A stretch of DNA of 29,045 bases from JBHPGW01 sp042569785 (GTDB lineage Bacteria > Planctomycetota > Phycisphaerae > Sedimentisphaerales > Anaerobacaceae), in contig JBHPGW010000033.1 of NCBI GenBank assembly GCA_042569785.1, positions 1 through 29,045 on the forward strand. The letters are read 5' to 3'. A program made the translations under genes and the position numbers. Within the stretch, counting starts at the first letter, position 1. Each line of letters begins with the position of its first letter. Below are positions 1-6,565 of the stretch, piece by piece. Below the pieces are notes generated by a model. That model did no database searches. It was given only the letters and a program-made list of their open reading frames with translations, and was not told the origin of the DNA.

Positions 1-2
1 GC

Positions 3-2096
3 GGGCCCGGCTGGGGACTTTTTCATTACTTCCTTATCGATGGCGGTGGCAATATTGACGAAGATCCTTGTTTTGTCGATTCGAGTGACCCTGATGGTGC
101 GGATGATCAATGGATGACCGCTGACGATGGGTTGGTTTTGGCATGGGATAGCCCGTGTATCAATGACGGGGATAACACCGCAGCCAGCGGAATTGATAAG
201 GACCTCAAGTTTGATGATCGGATATTCAATGGCACGGTCGATATGGGTGCTTATGAGTTTTCGTACAATCATGTTTATGTAGATGTTGACGCAAACGGCA
301 GTGATAACGGTATGACGTGGGCGAATGCTTATGTTGATCTGCAGGATGCGTTAAGCGATGCTAATGTTACTCAAATATGGGTCGCTGAAGGGACCTATTA
401 CCCTGATGGCAGTGACGCAAATAACCGTTCGCTTTCTTTTGGACTGGTCGAAGCTGTTAATGTCTATGGCGGATTTGACGGCAATTCAACAGACTTCAAC
501 GATCGTAACTGGGGTTTGTATGAGACCATCCTTAGCGGCGATATAAATACACCAAACGATGTTAATGATAACAGTTACCATGTTGTTACAGGTGCTGACG
601 ATGCAAACCTTGACGGATTTACAGTTACAATGGGCAATGCCGATGGCAGTGGAAACGATCAATATGGCGGCGGCTTCTTGAATATTCAAGCCTCACCAAA
701 CATATCAAACTGCATAATTAAAGGAAACTACGCTGATTATGGCGGAGGTATCTTTAATTACGGGATTAGCACCGATTGGTCACTTACCGATGTAACAAAT
801 TGCCTTTTCTTTGAAAACGAAGCAATTGACGGCGGAGCTGTATTTAACTACAATTACACATGGGATTTAATTACAAATTGCACATTCAGCAAAAATGACG
901 CTTCCAATCTTGGCGGAGCGGTATATGCTTATTATTCTTACGAAACCGATATCGTAAACTCGATTTTGTGGGGAGATACGGATTCTACCGCAAGTGATTA
1001 CGAGATTGTATCAAATGGTACATTGGAAGAAGAGGCTACATTGGTAGCAGTTTACTATAGTGATGTTAATAATATGGGAACTACCAACGGAGGTGAGATT
1101 TATCAGGGTTCCGGCATACTCACCCTTGACCCTTGCTTTGCCGATGCAGACAGCAATGATTTCCACCTGAAGTCGCCGGATGGTCGCTGGAATGGCAGTG
1201 AATGGGTTACGACGGACACCGTTACCAGTTGGTGTGTCAACACAGGTAATCCTTCCTCAGGCTATTCAAACGAGCCTTCGCCTAACGGCAGCAGGATCAA
1301 TATGGGTGCCTACGGAAATACAACTGTAGCCTCAAAGTCCGATGCTAATATGGTTGTATACGTAGATTGTGATAACACCTCTTCGCCATTCCTGGGAACA
1401 CCAGATGACCCATACCAAACCATTGAGGATGGCACCGATGCTGTCGGCAGCGGAGGCATCGTGTATGTTTTAGACGGAACCTATTATGAAAACCTGTCCT
1501 TCGATAGCGGTGATGATTTCAGCCTGATTGCCGTTGGCACTACCATAATTGATGGCGAACAAGAAGATTGTGTAATCCTGCTTAACAATGCTGATAATAT
1601 GGTCGTAGATGGATTTTACATTACTGGCGGCAAGAGTTTAGATGGCGGCGGGATGGCTCTTATTAATTGTTCAGCAACAATTAAGAATTGCAGATTTTAT
1701 GAGAATCTAGCTTATGATCCTAACGTAGCGGCCAAAGGCGGAGGTATTTATGTAAATGGCGATTCACCATTGATACAAAATTGCGACTTTGCAAATAATA
1801 CAGCAGACGGTGGTGAAGACGAAGAAGGGTATTGGTATGCCGGCAGTGGCGGAGCTATCTTTGTTTGTAACTCAAGAGCAACTTTCGAGAATTGCAATGT
1901 CGGCGTTGACGTAGCTTGGTACCTTGGCTCAGATGATAATCATGCTGATTATTGGATAAACAGTAACGAGGACCCTGTAACCGCCTATGAAATTTACATA
2001 CTGGATTGTGAAGATCCGCACTGGACTCCGACTTTTACAAATTGCACTGTAAGAGGCAATGGGACCTATACGTATACTGATGGAGGCGATCATTGA
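3..2096 (+). CDS. Secreted right-handed beta-helix repeat protein, 5'-truncated by window edge
   Basis: The frame is open from base 3, so the gene starts before the window; the first in-frame ATG at 114 is internal. About 697 residues are visible. They form at least three parallel beta-helix (pectin-lyase-fold, polymorphic-outer-membrane-repeat style) blocks with recurring NC-x-F/I-x-x-N rungs and GGG turns. Blocks open with signatures such as VYVDVDANGSDNGMTWANAY and VVYVDCDN, and close with INMGAYGNT or MGAYEF. This style is common in large exported planctomycete proteins. Function is unknown: adhesion, polysaccharide binding or lyase activity are all possible, and no catalytic residues could be assigned. 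The last block stops abruptly in mid-helix (ends YTDGGDH) without a PEP-CTERM or Por-type sorting tail. A terminator follows 41 bases later, so the truncated C-terminus looks genuine. Confidence 0.85.
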   Translation, partial: GPGWGLFHYFLIDGGGNIDEDPCFVDSSDPDGADDQWMTADDGLVLAWDSPCINDGDNTAASGIDKDLKFDDRIFNGTVDMGAYEFSYNHVYVDVDANGSDNGMTWANAYVDLQDALSDANVTQIWVAEGTYYPDGSDANNRSLSFGLVEAVNVYGGFDGNSTDFNDRNWGLYETILSGDINTPNDVNDNSYHVVTGADDANLDGFTVTMGNADGSGNDQYGGGFLNIQASPNISNCIIKGNYADYGGGIFNYGISTDWSLTDVTNCLFFENEAIDGGAVFNYNYTWDLITNCTFSKNDASNLGGAVYAYYSYETDIVNSILWGDTDSTASDYEIVSNGTLEEEATLVAVYYSDVNNMGTTNGGEIYQGSGILTLDPCFADADSNDFHLKSPDGRWNGSEWVTTDTVTSWCVNTGNPSSGYSNEPSPNGSRINMGAYGNTTVASKSDANMVVYVDCDNTSSPFLGTPDDPYQTIEDGTDAVGSGGIVYVLDGTYYENLSFDSGDDFSLIAVGTTIIDGEQEDCVILLNNADNMVVDGFYITGGKSLDGGGMALINCSATIKNCRFYENLAYDPNVAAKGGGIYVNGDSPLIQNCDFANNTADGGEDEEGYWYAGSGGAIFVCNSRATFENCNVGVDVAWYLGSDDNHADYWINSNEDPVTAYEIYILDCEDPHWTPTFTNCTVRGNGTYTYTDGGDH

Positions 2097-2136
2097 TGGG
2101 TTTAAAGTGTTTTTGATGTACTGAATTTTCAAAGCG

Positions 2137-2175
2137 AACAGCGTCCCTTGGTATTGCCGGGGGCCGCTGTTTTTT
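2137..2175 (+). terminator. Rho-independent terminator after the beta-helix gene
   Basis: AACAGCG (2137-2143) pairs with CGCTGTT (2165-2171). The adjoining TCCC and GGGG extend the stem around an AT-rich loop, and the second arm runs straight into a T tract. It lies 41 bases after the beta-helix stop codon. Confidence 0.8.
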
Positions 2176-2269
2176 GTTATAAAAAACCGAATTACAATAT
2201 ACGACACCACAACAGGTTCGAATATCGTGTGATTTTGTATATATTTCGCAGATTTTGAGCATTTTGCGC

Positions 2270-2296
2270 TAAAGTTACCCTGTTTTTTACCGATAA
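2270..2296 (+). promoter_or_regulatory. Sigma-28 (FliA-type) flagellar-class promoter
   Basis: TAAAGTTA (2270-2277), an 11-base spacer and ACCGATAA (2289-2296) match the enterobacterial FliA consensus TAAAGTTT-N11-GCCGATAA at 14 of 16 positions. It lies 43 bases before the GTG start at 2340. No sigma-70-like pair of comparable quality was seen upstream of this gene. Use of the consensus in this phylum is assumed, not shown. Confidence 0.6.
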
Positions 2297-2339
2297 TGCT
2301 ACTGTAGATGTTTTGATACTTGTTTTAAAGGAGATAACG

Positions 2340-3212
2340 GTGCAGGTAGACGGCGTTAGCTTACAATCTCTTTATGGTGTTCGACTAAATGATGACGGTA
2401 GGATACTGTACGAAGATAGAGAGAAACTCCGGAATTCGCCGGATGTCGCGAAGGATTCCGCTTCTTCGCCTGCCGATCAGGAAAACCCTGTTAATACTAA
2501 AGATTTACTATCGAGCAATGTTACTCTTGATCAGTTGTTAGCAAAAGAAGAAGATCTGACGAGAGTCAAAGCGTACGGAGAGCGATCTGAGGAAGAAATG
2601 CGCATAGAGAATTTAACTATGCGCATTTACCTGCGTTACCTATCCGCAGAAGGTACACCAGATAGAGGTGCAGCCATGAAAGATGCTGTTGAAAGTGGCC
2701 GGTACAAGGCTGCTGCCGATAGAAAGATTGATGAACTGCTGGGGAGTGTAAACGCTTTGCTCAAAGACGTTGAACTGACGAGCGAACAATCTGAGGCGTT
2801 GAAAATATTCAACTCACAGGTAAATCAGGTAAAGAATGAATTTAAACCCTTCTGGTATGACAAAAACATCAGGAAAAACGGTTGGAGTGCATGTGGGATG
2901 CTTACAGGTTTGGACTCGGCCTTTGATACACTAATAGAATCGTTCAATTCCGTTACGGACTCTACACCGACGATTAAGAGTGAACTGGAGATGGTTTTTG
3001 CAGCTAAAGTAAACGATATCCGCAGTGGAATGAAAGCTACTTTTGGTCTGTCAGATTCGACAGAAGAAGACATCACCGGCATAATCACTAGATTCATAGC
3101 AATGTATGCAGGAACAGAAAATCTAACAACGGAAGAAGAACAACTTGCACAGGATTTCATGCCAAAAATAATTGAAATAATAAAGAAAAATATTAATCAT
3201 TCCATAGTATAG
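2340..3212 (+). CDS. Hypothetical protein, first of a tandem paralogous pair behind a sigma-28-like promoter
   Basis: GTG at 2340 is chosen over an upstream ATG at 2313. AAAGGAG sits just before it, and the resulting N-terminus (MQVDGVSL) matches the paralogue's MQIDSISS. The 290-residue protein has no signal peptide or membrane segment and looks mostly helical. Segments shared with the downstream gene are VTLDQLL near residue 60, NALLKD-x-x-LT-x-EQ near 135, and SAFDTLIESF followed by a Lys/Glu-rich helix around 200-240. I recognise no family. The upstream promoter resembles the flagellar sigma-28 type, so a role linked to motility, chemotaxis or a flagellum-exported protein is possible but unproven. 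The homology with the next gene appears to run past the current stop (see the 17-base repeat). Confidence 0.8.
   Translation: MQVDGVSLQSLYGVRLNDDGRILYEDREKLRNSPDVAKDSASSPADQENPVNTKDLLSSNVTLDQLLAKEEDLTRVKAYGERSEEEMRIENLTMRIYLRYLSAEGTPDRGAAMKDAVESGRYKAAADRKIDELLGSVNALLKDVELTSEQSEALKIFNSQVNQVKNEFKPFWYDKNIRKNGWSACGMLTGLDSAFDTLIESFNSVTDSTPTIKSELEMVFAAKVNDIRSGMKATFGLSDSTEEDITGIITRFIAMYAGTENLTTEEEQLAQDFMPKIIEIIKKNINHSIV
2596..2628. repeat. Perfect 12-bp inverted repeat inside the first paralogue
   Basis: AAATGCGCATAG (2596-2607) and CTATGCGCATTT (2617-2628) are exact reverse complements with a 9-base spacer. Each arm contains the palindrome TGCGCA. The site encodes two MRI tripeptides and is absent from the paralogue at the equivalent place. 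Confidence 0.75.
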
Positions 3213-3252
3213 GTTACGCTCAGTGCACCTGATTTTAACATTGCGGAATAAA

Positions 3253-3269
3253 GTATTCATAAGGCAGGT
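3253..3269 (+). repeat. 17-bp direct repeat, copy 1 (tandem duplication scar)
   Basis: GTATTCATAAGGCAGGT here recurs with one mismatch at 4504-4520. In this copy it lies between the two paralogues, before the second gene's start. In the other it spans the second gene's stop codon (TATTCATAA). Confidence 0.7.
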
Positions 3270-3280
3270 TGGGGATAACC

Positions 3281-4513
3281 ATGCAAATAGACAGCATTAG
3301 TTCAGCGCCGATCAATAATGTCTCGCCAAGTGCGGCTGCGGTAGCAGAGACCGAAAATAATGAAACTTCCGCGGATGAGGCGGAAGATACTACTTCCTCA
3401 TCACCAGTTGATTCGGCGTACTCTGAATCTTCATCGGTCGCCCAGGAAAGCTCCGTTAATCCCGCAAGTTTAATAGTTAGCAAAGTAACACTTGAACAGC
3501 TTTTAGAGGCTGCTACCCCGACAGTTGAAAAACTTCTTGGTTTAGATGAAACAGAAGACCCTGAGTTATTTGAAAAGAAGGCTGAAGAAGCTGAGGAATC
3601 TGAGCCGACTGGATTGCCTGCCGAAACCGAACTGAAAGCAATGCTCAGAAAATCTTATTACGAAAGAATCGATAGAAAACAGAAGGCTTTGATCGATGCG
3701 TGGAGAGGCAGTTGGTATGAGACAATTGCCGAGCAAAGCATTGGTGACATCCTTACTAATGTAAACGCTTTGCTCAAAGATGCTAATCTAACGAAAGAAC
3801 AATTTGAATTACTGGTGTCATTCAATTCAACGGCAAAAGAATTAACACAAAGCTTTGCTGTTCCGAATTCTGCTGTTTCAGGGGCGGCTGATCCAAATGC
3901 CACTGCTCCAGATAGCGATGTTTCAGATAAGACTGCGTCGGATAGTGGTGTTTCAGATATGATGGGCCACGAATTTGATATTTCAGATAAAGGTATGCCG
4001 GGCGTTTTCAAATTGATAACAACACGAAGGAGAACAAATCCTGCTGTTACAAAAGTGGTATCGCCCGGATTTAATATTTCGCATGAAGATGCACTAACGA
4101 AATTACAGTCAGCTTTTGACGCATTAGCAGAATCGCTTGGTTCAATTACGCAGCCTGCTCCAAAAATTAAGCAGGATTTGGAATCCCTTTTCGCAACCAA
4201 AATAGACCGGTTCCGTAATGCTTTGAAGAATACTATTGCGACGAAGAAAAAGGTTACTAAAATGGTTGATGGCTGGACGGAGAGGCTTTCTTTTGAAAAA
4301 TTAATATCATTCGATGTTGATCAAATGTTTGATGTTTTGTCAGAAGAGATGGTCTATGTGCCTAATTTGACAAAAGAAGACGTTGCTGAGATACTCGACG
4401 GCTGGGCATATACAGCAGAACAAAAAGAAAATGTGCAGGAACTAATGCCGCAATTTCTTGAAGGCTTAAAAACACACATGTCCACAATAGGCTACAATGT
4501 AAGGTATTCATAA
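3281..4513 (+). CDS. Hypothetical protein, second of the tandem paralogous pair
   Basis: ATG at 3281 follows GGGGATAACC, parallel to GGAGATAACG before the first gene, so the TTG at 3269 is rejected. The 410-residue protein has a Ser/Thr/Glu-rich, probably disordered stretch (residues about 10-60). It then has VTLEQLLEA, NALLKDANLTKEQ and a region matching the first paralogue (KLQSAFDALAESLGS onward). It is longer because of an inserted low-complexity block near residues 200-240, where S-D-x-x-V/I-SD is repeated four times (SDVSDK, SGVSDM, FDISDK). No signal peptide or membrane helix is seen. No family was recognised. It follows the first gene by 68 bases and probably shares its transcript. 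The C-terminal KENVQELMPQFLEGLK aligns with the first gene's EEQLAQDFMPKIIEIIK. Confidence 0.8.
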   Translation: MQIDSISSAPINNVSPSAAAVAETENNETSADEAEDTTSSSPVDSAYSESSSVAQESSVNPASLIVSKVTLEQLLEAATPTVEKLLGLDETEDPELFEKKAEEAEESEPTGLPAETELKAMLRKSYYERIDRKQKALIDAWRGSWYETIAEQSIGDILTNVNALLKDANLTKEQFELLVSFNSTAKELTQSFAVPNSAVSGAADPNATAPDSDVSDKTASDSGVSDMMGHEFDISDKGMPGVFKLITTRRRTNPAVTKVVSPGFNISHEDALTKLQSAFDALAESLGSITQPAPKIKQDLESLFATKIDRFRNALKNTIATKKKVTKMVDGWTERLSFEKLISFDVDQMFDVLSEEMVYVPNLTKEDVAEILDGWAYTAEQKENVQELMPQFLEGLKTHMSTIGYNVRYS

Positions 4514-4520
4514 GTCAGGT
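4504..4520 (+). repeat. 17-bp direct repeat, copy 2
   Basis: Matches 3253-3269 at 16 of 17 positions and overlaps the stop codon of the second paralogue. It suggests that the duplicated unit ended here and that the first gene lost its original C-terminus. Confidence 0.7.
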
Positions 4521-4525
4521 GGCAC

Positions 4526-4552
4526 AAACAAGAACTCAATTGACTTGTTTTT
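4526..4552 (+). terminator. Possible terminator after the tandem pair
   Basis: AAACAAG (4526-4532) pairs with CTTGTTT (4544-4550), followed by TT. The stem is AT-rich, so strength is uncertain. The remaining bases to 4686 hold no gene. They include a GGTGTCCG repeat (4569-4584). Confidence 0.45.
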
Positions 4553-4686
4553 CAAACCCAGAATTAAAGGTGTCCGAGGTGTCCGGTAACTTTTTTTGAA
4601 ACCAAATTTTATTAACAATTTTTTGAATATAGTTCCTTTACAATTTAATGGATTTTTTTCAGCCGATCAGGCCGTTGCTCTTTTAT

Positions 4687-5445
4687 CTATCGCTTTAAAA
4701 ATACTATGATCACCGTCATCACAGTAATAACCGCAACACAAACCCCTATCGTCGTTATGAACATCCACATAAAACGCTTATTCTGCCGTGACATCAGATA
4801 TTTCAGATAACGGTCACTCGTCGCGAAAGTCTTACTCATCTGCATTATGCCATCTCTCTGGCTGATCGTACTCTGATCCAGCTTCGAAAGAGTCTCGTTA
4901 AATTTATTAAAATTCTCAACCATCTGCACATCCGTCTCCGCCGCCGCCGAAAGCTGATGGTTAATATCGCTAAGAGCATCGCTCTGCTTAGCTGTTTCTG
5001 TCGGGATCTTTTCAACCGCGTCTACGAACTGCTGATTCTTAACCGATGCATTGTTCAAATCCTCAAGCAGCTGTTCTGCTATCTGCTTTTGGTTCTCGAC
5101 CATCGCAGGAAAGCTCTCAAGCAGTTCGGGCAGTTTTTCCATCCTGTTCATCAACTCTTCCTGCTGGCCTGCCTGCCTGTTCAGGTGCGTATTTATACCT
5201 TCGAGCTGATTAACGAGTTTCTCAAAACCAACCTGAAGTTTCTCAATAGATTCAGCCTTACTGTTTCGATCAACCGATTGGACCACAACAGAATTGTTTA
5301 CCCCTGAAGCGTTATCAGTATCATCGTGAGTTTCCGGACTGATCAAACCCTGCTCATCTATAGGCAGATCACGATCATCCTGACTCAGCAATCGATGAGT
5401 CTGCACCCAGTTTTTCATCCTCGAAAAATAATTCTTCAAATCCAT
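4687..5445 (-). CDS. Coiled-coil protein with C-terminal membrane anchor
   Basis: ATG at 5445 is preferred because AAGGA lies 8 bases upstream. The frame is open further (to 5559), but that extension is made of the TGCGCA repeat region. The 252-residue product begins MDLKNYFSRMKNW and has an acidic linker. A long predicted coiled coil follows (about residues 60-220, rich in Glu, Gln, Leu and Asn: FEKLVNQLEGI, LLEDLNNASV, FNKFNETLSKLDQS). One transmembrane helix (MWMFITTIGVCVAVITVMTV) sits before the final VFLKR. This is a tail-anchored topology with the coiled coil probably cytoplasmic. It resembles the signalling rods of chemoreceptors only in general character: no methylation or hairpin-tip motif was seen. 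Function unknown. It is convergent with the tandem pair and divergent from the FAH gene. Confidence 0.8.
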   Translation of the reverse strand: MDLKNYFSRMKNWVQTHRLLSQDDRDLPIDEQGLISPETHDDTDNASGVNNSVVVQSVDRNSKAESIEKLQVGFEKLVNQLEGINTHLNRQAGQQEELMNRMEKLPELLESFPAMVENQKQIAEQLLEDLNNASVKNQQFVDAVEKIPTETAKQSDALSDINHQLSAAAETDVQMVENFNKFNETLSKLDQSTISQRDGIMQMSKTFATSDRYLKYLMSRQNKRFMWMFITTIGVCVAVITVMTVIIVFLKR

Positions 5446-5495
5446 TTTCTGCATCCTTAAGAAACTCATTCCTTGTCTCCGATACTGCATTTTTT

Positions 5496-5523
5496 TGCGC
5501 ATTTTTTTGCGCATTTTTGCGCA
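5496..5523. repeat. Three TGCGCA palindromes in a T-rich leader
   Basis: TGCGCA occurs at 5496-5501, 5508-5513 and 5518-5523, separated by T tracts, inside the leader of the minus-strand coiled-coil gene. The hexamer also forms the core of the inverted repeat at 2596-2628 and appears in ATGCGCATAG at 23729-23738. Confidence 0.7.
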
Positions 5524-5530
5524 TAATCCT

Positions 5531-5559
5531 ATTAAATAGCTTTCTTTTTGTAAATTCAA
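5531..5559 (-). promoter_or_regulatory. Candidate sigma-70 promoter for the coiled-coil gene
   Basis: On the minus strand, TTGAAT (5554-5559), a 17-base spacer and TTTAAT (5531-5536). The match is partial (4/6 and 5/6). It would leave a leader of about 80 bases containing the TGCGCA repeats. Confidence 0.4.
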
Positions 5560-5618
5560 GTTATTTTTGTTACCATAATTGACGCAATTTACACAAAAAT
5601 TTCAATTAAGGAACTAAA

Positions 5619-6554
5619 ATGAAGCTCATAACCTACCAAAAAGACAACGCAATTTCATGCGGAATCCTCATTAAAGACCAAATAATCGACATTCCAACCG
5701 CCTGGCAGGGCACAAACCCCCCTCACAGCATCAAAGAAATCCTAAAAAAAGGCCAACCCTCCCTTGATAAACTTACCAAACTAATCGATTCAAAAAACCA
5801 GCTTATACCTCTGGATTCTGTAAAATTGTTAGCCCCGATCCCCCGTCCGGGCAAAGTTATCGCTCTTGCTGGAAACTATGCGGAACACATAATAGAAGGC
5901 GGCCTAAAGTTAGGCATGTCAGATTCTCCACGAGAAACCACAACCCCAAGACCTTTCCTTATGCCCTCAACCGTTATCGCCGCCCCCAACGAACAAATTC
6001 CCTGGCCCGTCTTCAGCAAGACTATAGATTATGAAATTGAACTGGCTATAGTGATCGGCAAAAAAGCAAAATGTCTAAACTCAAAAGAGGCACTCGATTG
6101 CATTGCCGGCTACACCATCGCAAATGATGTCTCCGCCCGCACTATTACGTTTGATCAGAACCGCGACAAAAGACCCTGGGATGAATTTTACGATTGGCTA
6201 AACGGTAAATGGGCCGATGCCTTTCTACCTATGGGCCCATATCTGCTAACCGCTGATGAAGTTGAGGATCCTCAGAACCTTGATATGACATTAACGATTA
6301 ATGGCGGGATTCGTCAGCAGGCAAATACAAAACAGATGATCTACTCCGTAGCCGACACCGTCTCTTTCGTCAGCCATCTTATGACCCTGGAACCGGGAGA
6401 TGTTATTGCCACCGGAACTCCCGCCGGAGTAGGCGATGCCACAGGCCTATACCTTGAATCCGGCGACCGAATTGATTGCAACATAGAAAAGCTCGGCACA
6501 CTTACAAATATGTTAGGCCAAAAACCGCAAAGCTTCTACGAGCCATTAGCATAA
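5619..6554 (+). CDS. Fumarylacetoacetate hydrolase (FAH) family protein
   Basis: A 311-residue cytoplasmic enzyme; ATG at 5619 follows AAGGA by 6 bases. The C-terminal FAH catalytic fold starts near residue 70 (KLLAPIPRPGKVIALAGNY). The metal ligands expected for the family are present: Glu139 and Glu141 in DYEIELAIVIG, and Asp170 in ANDVSAR. The TGTPAGVG loop (265-272) and GDVIATG are also typical. Family members hydrolyse, decarboxylate or isomerise 2-oxo acid derivatives such as acylpyruvates, homoprotocatechuate intermediates and 2,4-diketo-3-deoxy sugar acids. The sequence alone does not fix the substrate. An insert (DKRPWDEFYDWLNGKWADAF) before the lid segment is longer than in the shortest homologues. 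The gene stands alone and ends 11 bases from the convergent rpoD stop. Confidence 0.9.
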   Translation: MKLITYQKDNAISCGILIKDQIIDIPTAWQGTNPPHSIKEILKKGQPSLDKLTKLIDSKNQLIPLDSVKLLAPIPRPGKVIALAGNYAEHIIEGGLKLGMSDSPRETTTPRPFLMPSTVIAAPNEQIPWPVFSKTIDYEIELAIVIGKKAKCLNSKEALDCIAGYTIANDVSARTITFDQNRDKRPWDEFYDWLNGKWADAFLPMGPYLLTADEVEDPQNLDMTLTINGGIRQQANTKQMIYSVADTVSFVSHLMTLEPGDVIATGTPAGVGDATGLYLESGDRIDCNIEKLGTLTNMLGQKPQSFYEPLA

Positions 6555-6564
6555 CTCTTATGCT
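6548..6564. terminator. Hairpin between convergent FAH and rpoD genes
   Basis: AGCATAA-CTC-TTATGCT is a perfect 7-bp stem with a 3-base loop that spans the FAH stop codon and ends 2 bases before the rpoD stop. There is no clear T tract on either side, so terminator function is uncertain. Confidence 0.35.
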
Positions 6565-6565
6565 C

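Noticed and set aside
5446..5559. N-terminal extension of the coiled-coil protein to 5559
   Set aside because: The extra 38 residues are repeat-derived Met-Arg-Lys-Lys, and the convincing ribosome binding site belongs to ATG 5445.
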